Virus record (IMG/VR): IMGVR_UViG_3300009504_000039
Location: 1 to 23,579 of that record
Reading direction: 5' to 3' (one strand)
Length of the DNA: 23,579 nucleotides
From: a virus
The notes under the pieces were generated by a model. It was not told the origin of the DNA. It did no database searches and saw only the letters and a program-made list of their open reading frames with translations. Below, piece by piece: positions 14,739 to 22,563 of this stretch (position 1 is the stretch's first letter; every line of letters begins with the position of its first letter). A program made the translations under genes and the position numbers.

Positions 14739-15998
14739 ATGGCATTCGAGCTCACAACCAACGGCCTCACCCTCCAGACCCGCGAAGAGATCGTCGCGGG
14801 GCTCCTCGTTCGCCTGCAAGCGAAGTTCGGCAACACGCTCAACACGTCGGTCATGGAGGCCGTGTCCAGCGAGTTCGCCGAGATTCAGGGCGAGCTGCTC
14901 GCGGTCTACCAGCAGCTCGTGCTTCGGGCGGTCCAGTCCTTCGATCCGAATGCGGCGACGGGGGTGTTGCTCGACCAGCGTTGCGCGCTCACGGGGACCA
15001 TCCGCAAGGCAGCGCGCGCGTCCACCGTGCGGGGCGTGCTGACGGCCACCGGCGCGTGCGATGTGCCAGACGGGACCATCTTCCGCAACGACACCTACGG
15101 GACGCTGTGGGAGACGTACGGCGGCCCCTACGTCTTCGCGGGGGCGGGCGACTTGGACGCGACCGTGCGCGCGCTGGAGACGGGGCGCCTGGTCTCGCAG
15201 GCCGGCGACGCGTGGGAGCCGACTGTGTCGATCGCCAACCTGACCGGCTTCACCAACCCGACCGAGGACGCCAAGCTTGGCGCCGACCGAGAGACCGACC
15301 CGGCGCTTCGCGTCCGCCGAGTCCTCGAGCTTTTCTCGAGCGGCAACGGTCCGCTCGCCGCCATCACGGCCGCCGTCTCCCGCTCGGAAGCGGCCGAGGC
15401 CATCCGGTCAGTGCGGACCTACCACAACCCGGCGACCAGCCCGTTCGACAGCGACGGCATCCGGTGGAAGGCGACCAACACGGTCGTCGACCTGTTCACC
15501 TCGCCGCCGAGCGCCGAGGTCCAGCAAGCGCTGTGGGATGCCATCTTCTCGGCGACCGGCGGCGGTGGGGATCCGTGGGCAACCGACGCGGGCTACCACG
15601 GCACCGTCACCGATATCGAGGGCGGCGTGCACCCGGTCGGGTTCGACATTGTGGCCGAGGTCGACGTGTGGCTCACGGTCGAGATCGAGACGGGCGGAGA
15701 CGGGCCCGTCGTGCCGATCGACCCGGTGACGATGGCCGAGATCGTACGCTCGCGGTGCGTCACCGAGGCTCAAAGCAAGCGCAGCAACCCGGGCGAGGAC
15801 TTCCGCACGCTGACTTACAGCGGCATCGTCTCGCAGCTCGTCAACGCGGGCGAGCTGTCGGGCCTGGCTTCGGTCGCCGTGCGCGTGGGCACCAGCTCGC
15901 CGCCGGCCATCACGTCGCTGGTCCCGATCGGCATCCGCGAGAAGATCAACCTGTCGACCGCGCGCACGGTCGTCGTCATCAACGGGATCGACTACTAA
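14739..15998 (+). CDS. Baseplate J-like protein
   Basis: This 419-residue protein matches baseplate J-like (gp47/gpJ) proteins. The N-terminal helix TLQTREEIVAGLLVRLQAKFG, the segment AVQSFDPNAATGVLLDQRCALTG, GVLTATGACDVPDGTIFRNDTYGTLWET, VSIANLTGFTNPTEDAKLGADRETDPALRVRR, and the C-terminal NPGEDFRTLTYSGIVSQLVNAGELSGLASVAVRV are the expected blocks. It forms the wedge core with the gp25-like neighbour. The end TAA overlaps the next ATG (TAATG at 15996-16000). Confidence 0.86.
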   Translation: MAFELTTNGLTLQTREEIVAGLLVRLQAKFGNTLNTSVMEAVSSEFAEIQGELLAVYQQLVLRAVQSFDPNAATGVLLDQRCALTGTIRKAARASTVRGVLTATGACDVPDGTIFRNDTYGTLWETYGGPYVFAGAGDLDATVRALETGRLVSQAGDAWEPTVSIANLTGFTNPTEDAKLGADRETDPALRVRRVLELFSSGNGPLAAITAAVSRSEAAEAIRSVRTYHNPATSPFDSDGIRWKATNTVVDLFTSPPSAEVQQALWDAIFSATGGGGDPWATDAGYHGTVTDIEGGVHPVGFDIVAEVDVWLTVEIETGGDGPVVPIDPVTMAEIVRSRCVTEAQSKRSNPGEDFRTLTYSGIVSQLVNAGELSGLASVAVRVGTSSPPAITSLVPIGIREKINLSTARTVVVINGIDY

Positions 15999-16678
15999 TG
16001 GCGTTCTGGGGCGAGGGTTGGGGCGAAGACTTCGAGTGGGGTCTGTCTGCGGTCGGCGAGGAGTGGGCTTGCGACCTAACCCAAGCACGGCTGCTCCACT
16101 GGCACCCCGAGGCCAGCAACATCCGCAACTGGTTCTGTGCCTACGGGGAGCACGTCGGCTCTGACATCGACACACTCGTCGCACTCCCGCACGCGTTCGC
16201 TGTCGAGTTCGCCGTAGGCGCGCAGCTCGACGTGCTCGGGTCCATCGTCGGGCTGCCCCGATCGGGCGCGACCGACACCCGCTACCGCACGCTGTTGCGG
16301 ATTCAAATTCGGCTGCTGCTCTCGGCCGCGCGCGAGGACGCGAATTGGACGGGGACAACGAACAACCTGCTCGGCATCGTGCGCGAGTTCATCGGCCCGG
16401 GGCCTGCTCCGATCGGCCTGGTCAACCTCCCGCCCAAGTCGTTCTTGCTGACGATCCCGGATATCACGGACACTAGCGATCTCCACGTCCTAATCAGCTT
16501 TCTGACCAAAGCAGTGTATTCTGAAACGGTGGGCTACGTGCTATTCGCAACTGCCACCGAAGGCTCCGTTTGGGGTAGCGAGTCCGTCGCTGTACCCGGC
16601 GCGGGTATCTGGGGCAGCGCGTCCGTTGTGGTGCCCGGTGCCGCGACTTGGGGCTACACCGTAACGATCGGAGTCTAA
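15998..16678 (+). CDS. DUF2612 baseplate/tail protein I-like, with W-G repeat tail
   Basis: A 226-residue protein starting at ATG 15998. Residues ~25-190 fit DUF2612, the tail-protein-I/gp53-like wedge component: VEFAVGAQLDVLGSIVGLPRSGATDTRYRTLLRIQIRLLLSA (the L-D-x-x-G-x-x-V-G-x-x-R and D-x-x-Y-R signature), then NNLLGIVREFIG, and LVNLPPKSFLLTIPDI. After residue ~190 there is a repetitive tail of 13-residue units beginning x-W-G-S-x-S-V-x-V-P-G-A, two full copies and a partial third, which is not part of the family and may anchor the fibre. A reading start further upstream in the same frame (14318) is an artefact through other genes. Confidence 0.75.
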   Translation: MAFWGEGWGEDFEWGLSAVGEEWACDLTQARLLHWHPEASNIRNWFCAYGEHVGSDIDTLVALPHAFAVEFAVGAQLDVLGSIVGLPRSGATDTRYRTLLRIQIRLLLSAAREDANWTGTTNNLLGIVREFIGPGPAPIGLVNLPPKSFLLTIPDITDTSDLHVLISFLTKAVYSETVGYVLFATATEGSVWGSESVAVPGAGIWGSASVVVPGAATWGYTVTIGV

Positions 16679-16681
16679 GCC

Positions 16682-17821
16682 ATGGCAAAACCCGTCACCA
16701 CATTCACTCACGCGACCGACGCCAACTTCACGAGCGGGCCGGCGATCGGCAAGCCGACCAAGATTGCGGCCCCTACCCCGCAAGGCATCATCCCCGGCAC
16801 AGGCATCGTGCCCGAAATGCTCAACTGGCTGCTTCACGTCACGGGCAACTGGGTGGGCTGGCTCGCCGCCGGCAAGTCGACCGCAGCCGAAGACGCGCAC
16901 ATTGTCGAGACCGACGACGACGGCCGCGGGCGAGTAGCCGGTGTGGTCCTGGGCTCGACCGGCGCGGGCTTCCCTGCGATCACGGCCAACGAAAACTCCG
17001 GCTCCGCGGCGTCGACAATCTCGACGACCAACAACAGCAACGGCTTCGCTTTGCTGGGGTCAGCGTCCGGCTCCGCCGCGGCCATCCGCGGTGTGTCGGG
17101 CGGGTCTGGTGCCGCGTTGGAGGGCGTGTCGACGGGGCCGGGCCACGGCCTGAACGTCTCGGGCACCGCCCATGTCTCCGGCACGGTCACGCTCGGCGGC
17201 GTGCTCGCGGTCACCGGGATCGTAAGCCCGCTGGCGGGGATCAATCTGGGCACGCAGACTATGTCCGGCAGCGCCGGTTCGCTCGTCGACGTCACGACCA
17301 CAAAGGTCACCCAACTCGACTTCAACAACTCCGGCTTGGGCCTGGCTGCGGCGACGGGACGCATCCGGTGGAACGAGACTTTTTTCTCGTTCCTCGACGG
17401 CGTCGGGCAGGCCCGCACCTTTGAGGAGCCGGTCCGCGGCTACGCTGCGTCGCTCGTCACGCTCAACGCAATCGCCGACACAGGCGCCGCCGCGACCCGT
17501 CGCATCCGCCACAACGAAGAGGTGTGGATCGAGGTCTCGGCCCGCGTCGAGTGCAGCGCTTCGCCGACGACCTTGGCCATGCGCATCGGCGCCACGGGCC
17601 CGCTCGGCTACGACGAGCCGATGGTCACGAGCTACCGGATCGTCGCCACCGACGTGGGGTTTGCGGTCTCCACTGTCTACCGGTGGAAGCCGACAGACTC
17701 ATGGCCCGCCGCGTCCGACATTCAGTCGTACGCGATCAAACTGCGTCTGGGCATCAACTCCGGGACGCTCACCGCGTCCCGGTGCTCAATCAAGGTGTCG
17801 AGTGACTTCTTCATTCCGTGA
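16682..17821 (+). CDS. Tail fibre / receptor-binding protein
   Basis: A 379-residue protein beginning MAKPVTTFTHATDANFTSG. The first ~70 residues are the likely baseplate anchor. Residues ~95-215 form a Gly/Ser/Ala-rich beta-repeat region (GVVLGSTGAGFPAITANENSG, GFALLGSASGSAAAIRGVSGG, ALEGVSTGPGHGLNVSG, HVSGTVTLGGVLAVTG) typical of trimeric fibre shafts. The C-terminal ~130 residues look like a globular beta-sandwich receptor domain (VWIEVSARVECSASPTTLAMRIG, AVSTVYRWKPTDSW, SRCSIKVSSDFF). Position at the end of the baseplate cluster supports the call. No dedicated fibre chaperone follows: the next gene is on the other strand and its end overlaps this stop by 11 bp. Confidence 0.8.
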   Translation: MAKPVTTFTHATDANFTSGPAIGKPTKIAAPTPQGIIPGTGIVPEMLNWLLHVTGNWVGWLAAGKSTAAEDAHIVETDDDGRGRVAGVVLGSTGAGFPAITANENSGSAASTISTTNNSNGFALLGSASGSAAAIRGVSGGSGAALEGVSTGPGHGLNVSGTAHVSGTVTLGGVLAVTGIVSPLAGINLGTQTMSGSAGSLVDVTTTKVTQLDFNNSGLGLAAATGRIRWNETFFSFLDGVGQARTFEEPVRGYAASLVTLNAIADTGAAATRRIRHNEEVWIEVSARVECSASPTTLAMRIGATGPLGYDEPMVTSYRIVATDVGFAVSTVYRWKPTDSWPAASDIQSYAIKLRLGINSGTLTASRCSIKVSSDFFIP

Positions 17822-18194
17822 CCTTGGCGACCATCGCGTTGCCCACGTCCAGCCACTCGGCGCCCGACACGGCGCAGGCCGGACCGACGGCAACGGCGAA
17901 GTCGCCCTCGACGCGGAAGCACCCAACGCGGCCGTGTCCGTCGACGACCACGCAAAGGTCAACGTCGGGCTCGCGCTCGCACTCCCACACGTCGGCCTGG
18001 TCGACTTCGGTGAGCGCGACGAGATCGTCGGCTGCCACGACACGCGACCACGCCGGGCTGTCATCCCACCGGGCCTCGCACTCAGTCGTGCTGCATCGAA
18101 GCTCGACGAGCTCGCGCCGACTGCCGTCGGCTGTGGCGGTGCAAGCCGAGGCGAAGAGAACAACAGCGGAGAGAGCCAGGGTGCGGATCTGCAT
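17811..18194 (-). CDS. Small cysteine-rich lipoprotein (moron candidate)
   Basis: This is the only convincing minus-strand gene. From ATG 18194 (127 aa) it opens with a lipoprotein signal: n-region MQIR, hydrophobic TLALSAVVLFASA and lipobox F-A-S-A-C with the lipidated Cys at 18. The +2 residue is Thr, so outer-membrane sorting is likely in a Gram-negative host. Six further cysteines follow at 34, 39, 72, 81, 92 and 107, suggesting disulfides in the periplasm. Codon usage in this frame is strongly GC3-biased like that of true genes. An upstream start at 18224 would lengthen the n-region. It lies alone, convergent with the tail fibre (11 bp overlap) and divergent from the terminase. Candidate roles are superinfection exclusion or a lysogenic conversion factor. 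An Rz1-type spanin seems unlikely with no Rz partner. I do not recognise the family. Confidence 0.75.
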   Translation of the reverse strand: MQIRTLALSAVVLFASACTATADGSRRELVELRCSTTECEARWDDSPAWSRVVAADDLVALTEVDQADVWECEREPDVDLCVVVDGHGRVGCFRVEGDFAVAVGPACAVSGAEWLDVGNAMVAKVTE

Positions 18195-18243
18195 CGGCGC
18201 CAGGCTAGCAGCCCCGCGGAGCATGCGCCTACGGATAAGGAAA
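18195..18243. promoter_or_regulatory. Divergent intergenic region between lipoprotein and terminase genes
   Basis: Only about 50 bp separate two divergent starts, so at least the minus-strand lipoprotein must be transcribed from here or from within the terminase start. The segment 18231-18267 is a distinct AT-rich pocket in a GC-rich background. I could not identify a convincing -35/-10 pair on either strand. The region also holds AAGGA at 18237-18241 ahead of ATG 18244. Confidence 0.3.
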
Positions 18244-18783
18244 ATGCAGCGTAAACACCGATATAAGCGCGCCGCTCGCAAGGGTGCAAAAGCCGCGCCG
18301 CGCGAGCACGTCCTGGAAGTGCCCGCCGAGGCCTCGCCTGTGGTGTTCGACCCCAACGAGGGGATCACCCAGGCGCTCGTCGCCGCGTTCGCGGAGCTGC
18401 TTCGCCTTGGGCTGCGCAAGACGGTCGTCTGCGCTCGGCTAAAGATCCCGCTCGAGACCTACCGGCTGTGGGCCCGCGAGGGCAGCACGGCGCTGCGTCT
18501 TTACGCCTCCGACCGGTCCGATGCCCTTGGGGTGCACGGCGAGTTCGTCTTGGCCATCGACGCCGCCGAGGCCGACGCTCACGCGCGATGCGTCGAGATC
18601 GTGATGGGGTCGGAGGACCCAGACCTCGTCTTCAAGTTCATGATCAAGCGCTGGCCCAAGCACTACCTGCATAACGGGCGCAAGGTCATCGACGACGACG
18701 ACGGCACCGAAGAAGAGGCCGACGCCGAGACCGAGTCGTTGATCATCGACCGACTGAAAGCCATGTTCAAGGACGATTCCTGA
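18244..18783 (+). CDS. terS: Terminase small subunit
   Basis: The 179-residue product starts at ATG 18244 or possibly ATG 18223 (186 aa); both have short SD spacing. A very basic N-terminus (residues 1-20) precedes helices with a helix-turn-helix at ~48-80: LLRLGLRKTVVCARLKIPLETYRLWAREG, the DNA-recognition module of small terminases. The middle has FVLAIDAAEADAHARCVEIVMG and DPDLVFKFMIKRWPKHYL, an oligomerisation-type pattern common in TerS proteins with an R/K-W-P-x-x-Y/W block. The C-terminus is acidic (VIDDDDGTEEEADAETESLI). It sits immediately before the large terminase. It recognises phage DNA and recruits the packaging motor. Confidence 0.8.
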   Translation: MQRKHRYKRAARKGAKAAPREHVLEVPAEASPVVFDPNEGITQALVAAFAELLRLGLRKTVVCARLKIPLETYRLWAREGSTALRLYASDRSDALGVHGEFVLAIDAAEADAHARCVEIVMGSEDPDLVFKFMIKRWPKHYLHNGRKVIDDDDGTEEEADAETESLIIDRLKAMFKDDS

Positions 18784-18784
18784 C

Positions 18785-20158
18785 GTGGCCATGCTCCCGC
18801 GGATCGGCGAGATTGCGCAGCGTGCAGCCGCGGAGGCTGGCGACTCGCGATCGCCCCGGGAGCTGATCGCCGCCATGTTCGCTTCCATGTCACCGTACGA
18901 GCGCCGCGCGGTGCTCGATGACTGGGCGATGTGGTCGCTGCCCTACCAGCGCATCCCGCCGGGCGACTGGCGACGATGGGCCATGATCGGGGGCCGCGGG
19001 ATCGGCAAGAGTTGGACTGCCAGCAAGACGGTCCACGAGGTCGCCAAGGACGTGGGTTCGCTCGGCGGGGGCATCATCGCGATCGTGGGACGGACCCACA
19101 CGGACGTGCGCGAAACGAACGTGGAGGCGCGTGCGACGGGCATCCTCGCCGCGGCGCCCCGCGGGTTCCTGCCGCGCTGGAAGCCGGGGCCGGGGATCCT
19201 CGAATGGCCCAACGGCGCCCGCGGGCGCGTCTTCTCTGCCGACGGGGAGTCTGCCCAGAGCATCCGCGGGTCTAACATCGCCTTTGCGATCGGCGACGAG
19301 GTGGCCGCGTGGAAGAAAGGCGAAGAGACGTGGTGGCACCTGCTCGAGTTCGCCACGCGCGTCGGTCGAGCGCAGCTGATGATGACGACCACGCCGCGGC
19401 CGCTAAAGTGGCTCAAGAAGGCCGTCGACGACGCGGACACGGTGCTTACTGGGGCGAGCACGTTCGACAACCCGTTCTTGACCGAGAAAGCCATCAAGGT
19501 CTACCGCAACGCGTTCGAGGGCGCGGCGATCGGCGAGCAGGAGCTGCGCGGGTTGTTTCTCGGCATGGTCGAGGGTGCGCTGCTCAAGCAGTTCGAGTTC
19601 ATCAGCGACCACCGGATCGAGCTCGCTGACCTGCCACCGATGGCTCGAGTGATCGTGTCGGTGGATCCGGCGGTGACGGCTCACCGCAGGAGCGACAAGA
19701 CCGGCATCGCGGCGCTCGGAATCGACAGCGCCGGCGAGGGCTACGTGCTCGAGGACGCCACGGACAAGTACGATATCAGCACGGGCGAGTGGGCGGAGGT
19801 CGCCATCTCGCTCTACCGCAAGTACCAGGCCGATCGCGTCGTCGCCGAGGTCAACCGCGGCGGCGACATGGTCGAGGCCGGCCTGCGCGCGGTCGACCGG
19901 AACATCCCGTTCGCCAGCGTCCGGGCCACGCGAAGCAAATTCACCCGAGGCGAGCCAGTGGCCACGCTCTACGAGCGAGGCAAGGTCCATCACGTCGGCA
20001 TCTTCCCGGAGCTCGAGGCCGAGCTTACGACATGGATCCCCGGCGACAGCCAGAGCCCCAACCGGCTGGACTCGGTCGTCTGGGGGATCACCTACTTGAT
20101 GCTGTCGGAGGACAGCCCAATCCGCACCACCGCAGACGGCCCCGGGGCCTACGCTTGA
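18785..20158 (+). CDS. terL: Terminase large subunit (ATPase-nuclease)
   Basis: This 457-residue protein carries all large-terminase signatures. Walker A is GGRGIGKS (69-76). Walker B is AFAIGDE with D171/E172. A coupling motif TTTP follows (201-204). The RNase H-like nuclease domain has D294 (SVDPA), E355/D361 (AEVNRGGDMV) and D429 (PNRLDSVVWGI). It powers DNA translocation through the portal and cuts the concatemer. The start is GTG 18785, one base after the terS stop, with AAGGA at 18769-18773 (11 nt away); ATG 18791 is an alternative. Length is within the family's normal range of about 400-550 residues. Confidence 0.92.
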   Translation: MAMLPRIGEIAQRAAAEAGDSRSPRELIAAMFASMSPYERRAVLDDWAMWSLPYQRIPPGDWRRWAMIGGRGIGKSWTASKTVHEVAKDVGSLGGGIIAIVGRTHTDVRETNVEARATGILAAAPRGFLPRWKPGPGILEWPNGARGRVFSADGESAQSIRGSNIAFAIGDEVAAWKKGEETWWHLLEFATRVGRAQLMMTTTPRPLKWLKKAVDDADTVLTGASTFDNPFLTEKAIKVYRNAFEGAAIGEQELRGLFLGMVEGALLKQFEFISDHRIELADLPPMARVIVSVDPAVTAHRRSDKTGIAALGIDSAGEGYVLEDATDKYDISTGEWAEVAISLYRKYQADRVVAEVNRGGDMVEAGLRAVDRNIPFASVRATRSKFTRGEPVATLYERGKVHHVGIFPELEAELTTWIPGDSQSPNRLDSVVWGITYLMLSEDSPIRTTADGPGAYA

Positions 20159-20168
20159 CGAGCTAGCC

Positions 20169-22058
20169 ATGAACGACCCAACACCACAAGCCCCTCCCAT
20201 CGTGCACGTCGACGGCTACGTCGACTTTCTCACCGCGAGCGGGCCACAGCTCGGACAGCAGCCGCGGGCTTACTACGGCGCTGAACGTGAGCTGGGGACC
20301 GAGGAACTGTCGAACGCCTACGAGAACGACGCGGTCGCAGCTCGCATCATCGACCAGGTCGTCGACGACGCGACCCGGGCCAAGTGGGATCTCGTGGGGC
20401 TGGACCAGGCGTACGACTGGCAGTCGATTCGCTCGCGCATGGATGACCTCCGCGCAGTCCCCAAGATTGCCGAGGCGTGGCGCTGGGCTCGGCTCCAACG
20501 AGGGTCGATTCTCGTGCTCGCCGTCGACGACGGCAAGAGCTTCGACAAGCCGCTCGACCTCGCCACCGTGCGAGAGCTTCGCGGGCTGACGGTCGTCGAC
20601 GCCACACGCGTCACGGCCGGCACGTTCGACATGGGGCGCGGCTCCGACTGGCGACGCGACCCCGAGTTCTACGTCATCGCGGACCCTGCGAAACCCGACG
20701 AAGCGAAGGTCCACCGCTCGCGCGTCATCCGGTTCGACGGGGTCGTCGTGCCGCCGGACCGCATGACCTACAACGGGCTGTGGGGACCATCCGTGCTCTC
20801 GCGGTGCTGGCGTTCGCTAGGCCAGTACAGCAACACGATGAAGAACGCCGAGGCCATCATGAAGCGGATTTCGGTGATGGTGCTCAAGATGAACGGCTGG
20901 AAGCAAGCCATGTGCGGGAGCGAGGCCGACAAGGACAAGGCGCGCGCCGGGCTGCAAGCGCTCTGGTGGGGAATCGACAACCTGAACCTGCTAGCGATCG
21001 ACAAGCTTGACGACTTCGGCGAGGTCAAGCGCTCGATCGAGGGCGTGAAGTCGATGATGGAAGCTGCCGTCGACGACCTCGTGATGACCAGCGGGTGCTC
21101 GCGCCAGATCATCACCGGCACGCAGACGAGCACGGGACTGAACAGCGACACGAAGGGCGAGCGCACGGCCTGGCACAATCACGCGATCGTCCAGCGCAAT
21201 CACTACGTCGACCCGGCGCTGTCCCGCATCCTGGAGATCGAGTTCGCCGCGCGGCGGAACCGGGGCGAGCAAGTCCCCGACGAATGGACGTTCACTTGGG
21301 AGCCGCTCGAACAAGAAGCCGACGCGGACCTGGCCGACCGCGCCGTCAAGTGGGGGGGCTTCGTCGCGCTGATGCTCGACAAGAACATCATCGACACCGC
21401 CACGGCTCGCCAACTGCTCATCGACCAGGGCATCGTCGACAAGACCGAGCTGGGGAAGCTCGTCCCGCCCGCGGCTGTCAACGGCGGCGGGGAGTCGGTC
21501 GGCTCCCCGCTGGAGATCTTGGCCAAGGTCGCGGCCGGCGAGCTGCCGGCTGCGTCGGCTATCTGGCTCATCTCGAAGGCGTGCGTGCTCTCGGGCGCGA
21601 CGCTGTCCGACGCCGAGCAGGCAGCCATGCACGCGGCCGTCTACGCTGCGGCCGAGCACGCCAAGAGCAGCGGCACACAAGGGCTGGCCGCGGCATCGCC
21701 CCCGGCGAACCCCGACCCCGTGGCGCTGGACGAAGTCGGCGAGGTCGAGCCCGTCGAACCCGACCCGCTCGACATGTTGCTGGCCGAGATCCCCGGCGAC
21801 CTCATGAGCCCCGGGGCCATCGTCGAAGAGATCAAGGCCCGCATGGGTCTCGAGGTCTCGACGCGGCTCGTTCACAACCTCGCCAAGAAGTACGGCGCTC
21901 GCCGGGGCAAGGTCGGCGGGGACATGGGCTACAGCGCGAGGGACATCAAGTTCGCGCTCGCCAAAGAGAACGGGCTCGAGCTGCCAGCCGAAGATCCGCA
22001 GGGGGCAGACGCGGGGAGCGCGGCGCGCAAGGTAGTAAAAAAAGAAATGACCGCTTGA
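20169..22058 (+). CDS. Portal protein, DUF1073-like, with C-terminal extension
   Basis: The 629-residue protein follows TerL by 10 nt. Residues ~1-400 match the DUF1073/Mu gp29-type portal layout: LSNAYENDAVAARIIDQVVDDATRAKWDLVG, KIAEAWRWARLQRGSILVLAVDD, EFYVIADP, VHRSRVIRFDGVVVP, WGPSVLSRCWRSLGQYSNTMKNAEAIMKRISVMVLKM, and the block SRQIITGTQTSTGLNSDTKGERTAWHNHAIVQRNHYVDPALSRILEIEFA. It forms the dodecameric DNA gateway. The C-terminal ~90 residues add a Pro/Glu linker and a helical part (545-605, SPGAIVEEIKARMGLEVSTRLVHNLAKKYGARR, then GYSARDIKFALAKENG) that looks like a helix-turn-helix and is not typical of the family. The end has an A7 run at 22037-22043. Confidence 0.85.
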   Translation: MNDPTPQAPPIVHVDGYVDFLTASGPQLGQQPRAYYGAERELGTEELSNAYENDAVAARIIDQVVDDATRAKWDLVGLDQAYDWQSIRSRMDDLRAVPKIAEAWRWARLQRGSILVLAVDDGKSFDKPLDLATVRELRGLTVVDATRVTAGTFDMGRGSDWRRDPEFYVIADPAKPDEAKVHRSRVIRFDGVVVPPDRMTYNGLWGPSVLSRCWRSLGQYSNTMKNAEAIMKRISVMVLKMNGWKQAMCGSEADKDKARAGLQALWWGIDNLNLLAIDKLDDFGEVKRSIEGVKSMMEAAVDDLVMTSGCSRQIITGTQTSTGLNSDTKGERTAWHNHAIVQRNHYVDPALSRILEIEFAARRNRGEQVPDEWTFTWEPLEQEADADLADRAVKWGGFVALMLDKNIIDTATARQLLIDQGIVDKTELGKLVPPAAVNGGGESVGSPLEILAKVAAGELPAASAIWLISKACVLSGATLSDAEQAAMHAAVYAAAEHAKSSGTQGLAAASPPANPDPVALDEVGEVEPVEPDPLDMLLAEIPGDLMSPGAIVEEIKARMGLEVSTRLVHNLAKKYGARRGKVGGDMGYSARDIKFALAKENGLELPAEDPQGADAGSAARKVVKKEMTA

Positions 22059-22083
22059 CGCAACGGCAAACGGACACCATCAT
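22055..22083 (+). promoter_or_regulatory. Possible promoter upstream of the 22140 gene
   Basis: TTGACG (22055-22060), overlapping the portal stop codon, resembles a sigma70 -35. After exactly 17 nt, CATCAT (22078-22083) matches four of six -10 positions. It lies just before the first copy of the duplicated leader. The second copy, at 22647 onward, lacks the TTGACG, so promoter function would not be common to both copies. Confidence 0.35.
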
Positions 22084-22144
22084 GTCTGAGTCGGGGCGAT
22101 GACCGCCCCCGCAAGCCCCCGAACCCAAGGACCACGACCATGAC
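22061..22144 (+). repeat. Leader element, copy 1 (mini-ORF, hairpin, start context)
   Basis: This is one of two copies of a 5' leader that ends in the start codon of a gene. Both contain CAACGGCAAAC (22061-22071 here) and an identical 34-bp core (22077-22110 here), followed by GCAAGCCC, an A-G-G-A-type ribosome binding site (AAGGA 22127-22131) and CACGACCATGACC. The core includes a six-codon reading frame (22082-22102, product MSESGR) whose TGA falls in the loop of a GGGGCG/CGCCCC stem (22093-22109). I do not recognise the element. It may be a translational control leader or a recombination scar left by gene duplication. Confidence 0.8.
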
Positions 22145-22559
22145 CACCACGACCGATACCCGCGACATCATCATCTCCACCGACGCTGACGAGGCCCTGC
22201 TCGTCGCCTGGTACGGCGAGTACGCTGAGCCCACCGCCTACTGGCCGACCGGAGACCGCGCCGAGTTCGAGTCCGCCCTACGCGAGTGGATTCGAGAGGA
22301 CACCCAGATCTGGGGATGGACCAACGAGGAGGACGCCAGCGACGAGGACGATCTGGTCCGCGTCGAGCGGTACATGTCCAGCATCAGCATCGAGCTGCCG
22401 CGCATCGACGACGAGCAGATCGAGGCGCTTCGACGCGAGGCCGGCCAGGCCGGCGACAGCGAGCTCGTCGCCGCGTGCGACGAGGCGCTCGAGGACGGGC
22501 AAGGCAGCCCGGCGTACGTCACCTGTCGAGACGCGATCCTCTCCGCGCGCGGGGCCTAG
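22140..22559 (+). CDS. Small acidic unknown protein
   Basis: The 139-residue product starts at ATG 22140 with AAGGA 8 nt upstream. It is acidic, with an N-terminal TTTTDTRDIIIS stretch, a Trp/Tyr-rich middle (LVAWYGEYAEPTAYWPTGD, REWIREDTQIWGW) and an acidic Asp/Glu patch. The C-terminal 45 residues (QIEALRREAGQAGDSELVAACDEALEDG, then AYVTCRDAILSARGA) resemble a short module common in small phage and plasmid proteins, with the pattern L-R-x-E-A-x-x-A-G-D...C-x-x-A-L. The role is unknown. It is the first of three small genes between the portal and the right end. Confidence 0.7.
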   Translation: MTTTTDTRDIIISTDADEALLVAWYGEYAEPTAYWPTGDRAEFESALREWIREDTQIWGWTNEEDASDEDDLVRVERYMSSISIELPRIDDEQIEALRREAGQAGDSELVAACDEALEDGQGSPAYVTCRDAILSARGA

Positions 22560-22563
22560 CTCG

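Noticed and set aside
14318-15997. Upstream extension of the DUF2612 reading frame
   Set aside because: The extension runs through the gp25-like and J-like genes in another frame and is Arg-rich low-quality sequence. The real start is ATG 15998 in the TAATG overlap.
17811-18194. Reading the lipoprotein as an Rz1-type o-spanin
   Set aside because: Spanin lipoproteins are usually short and proline-rich and are paired with an Rz gene and endolysin. Here there is no partner, no proline-rich tail, and there are six extra cysteines.
17818-18222. Upstream extension of the small terminase frame
   Set aside because: Its Ser/Thr/Arg-rich translation is the shadow of the minus-strand lipoprotein gene, which has a signal peptide and good codon usage. 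The terminase family region starts only after 18244.
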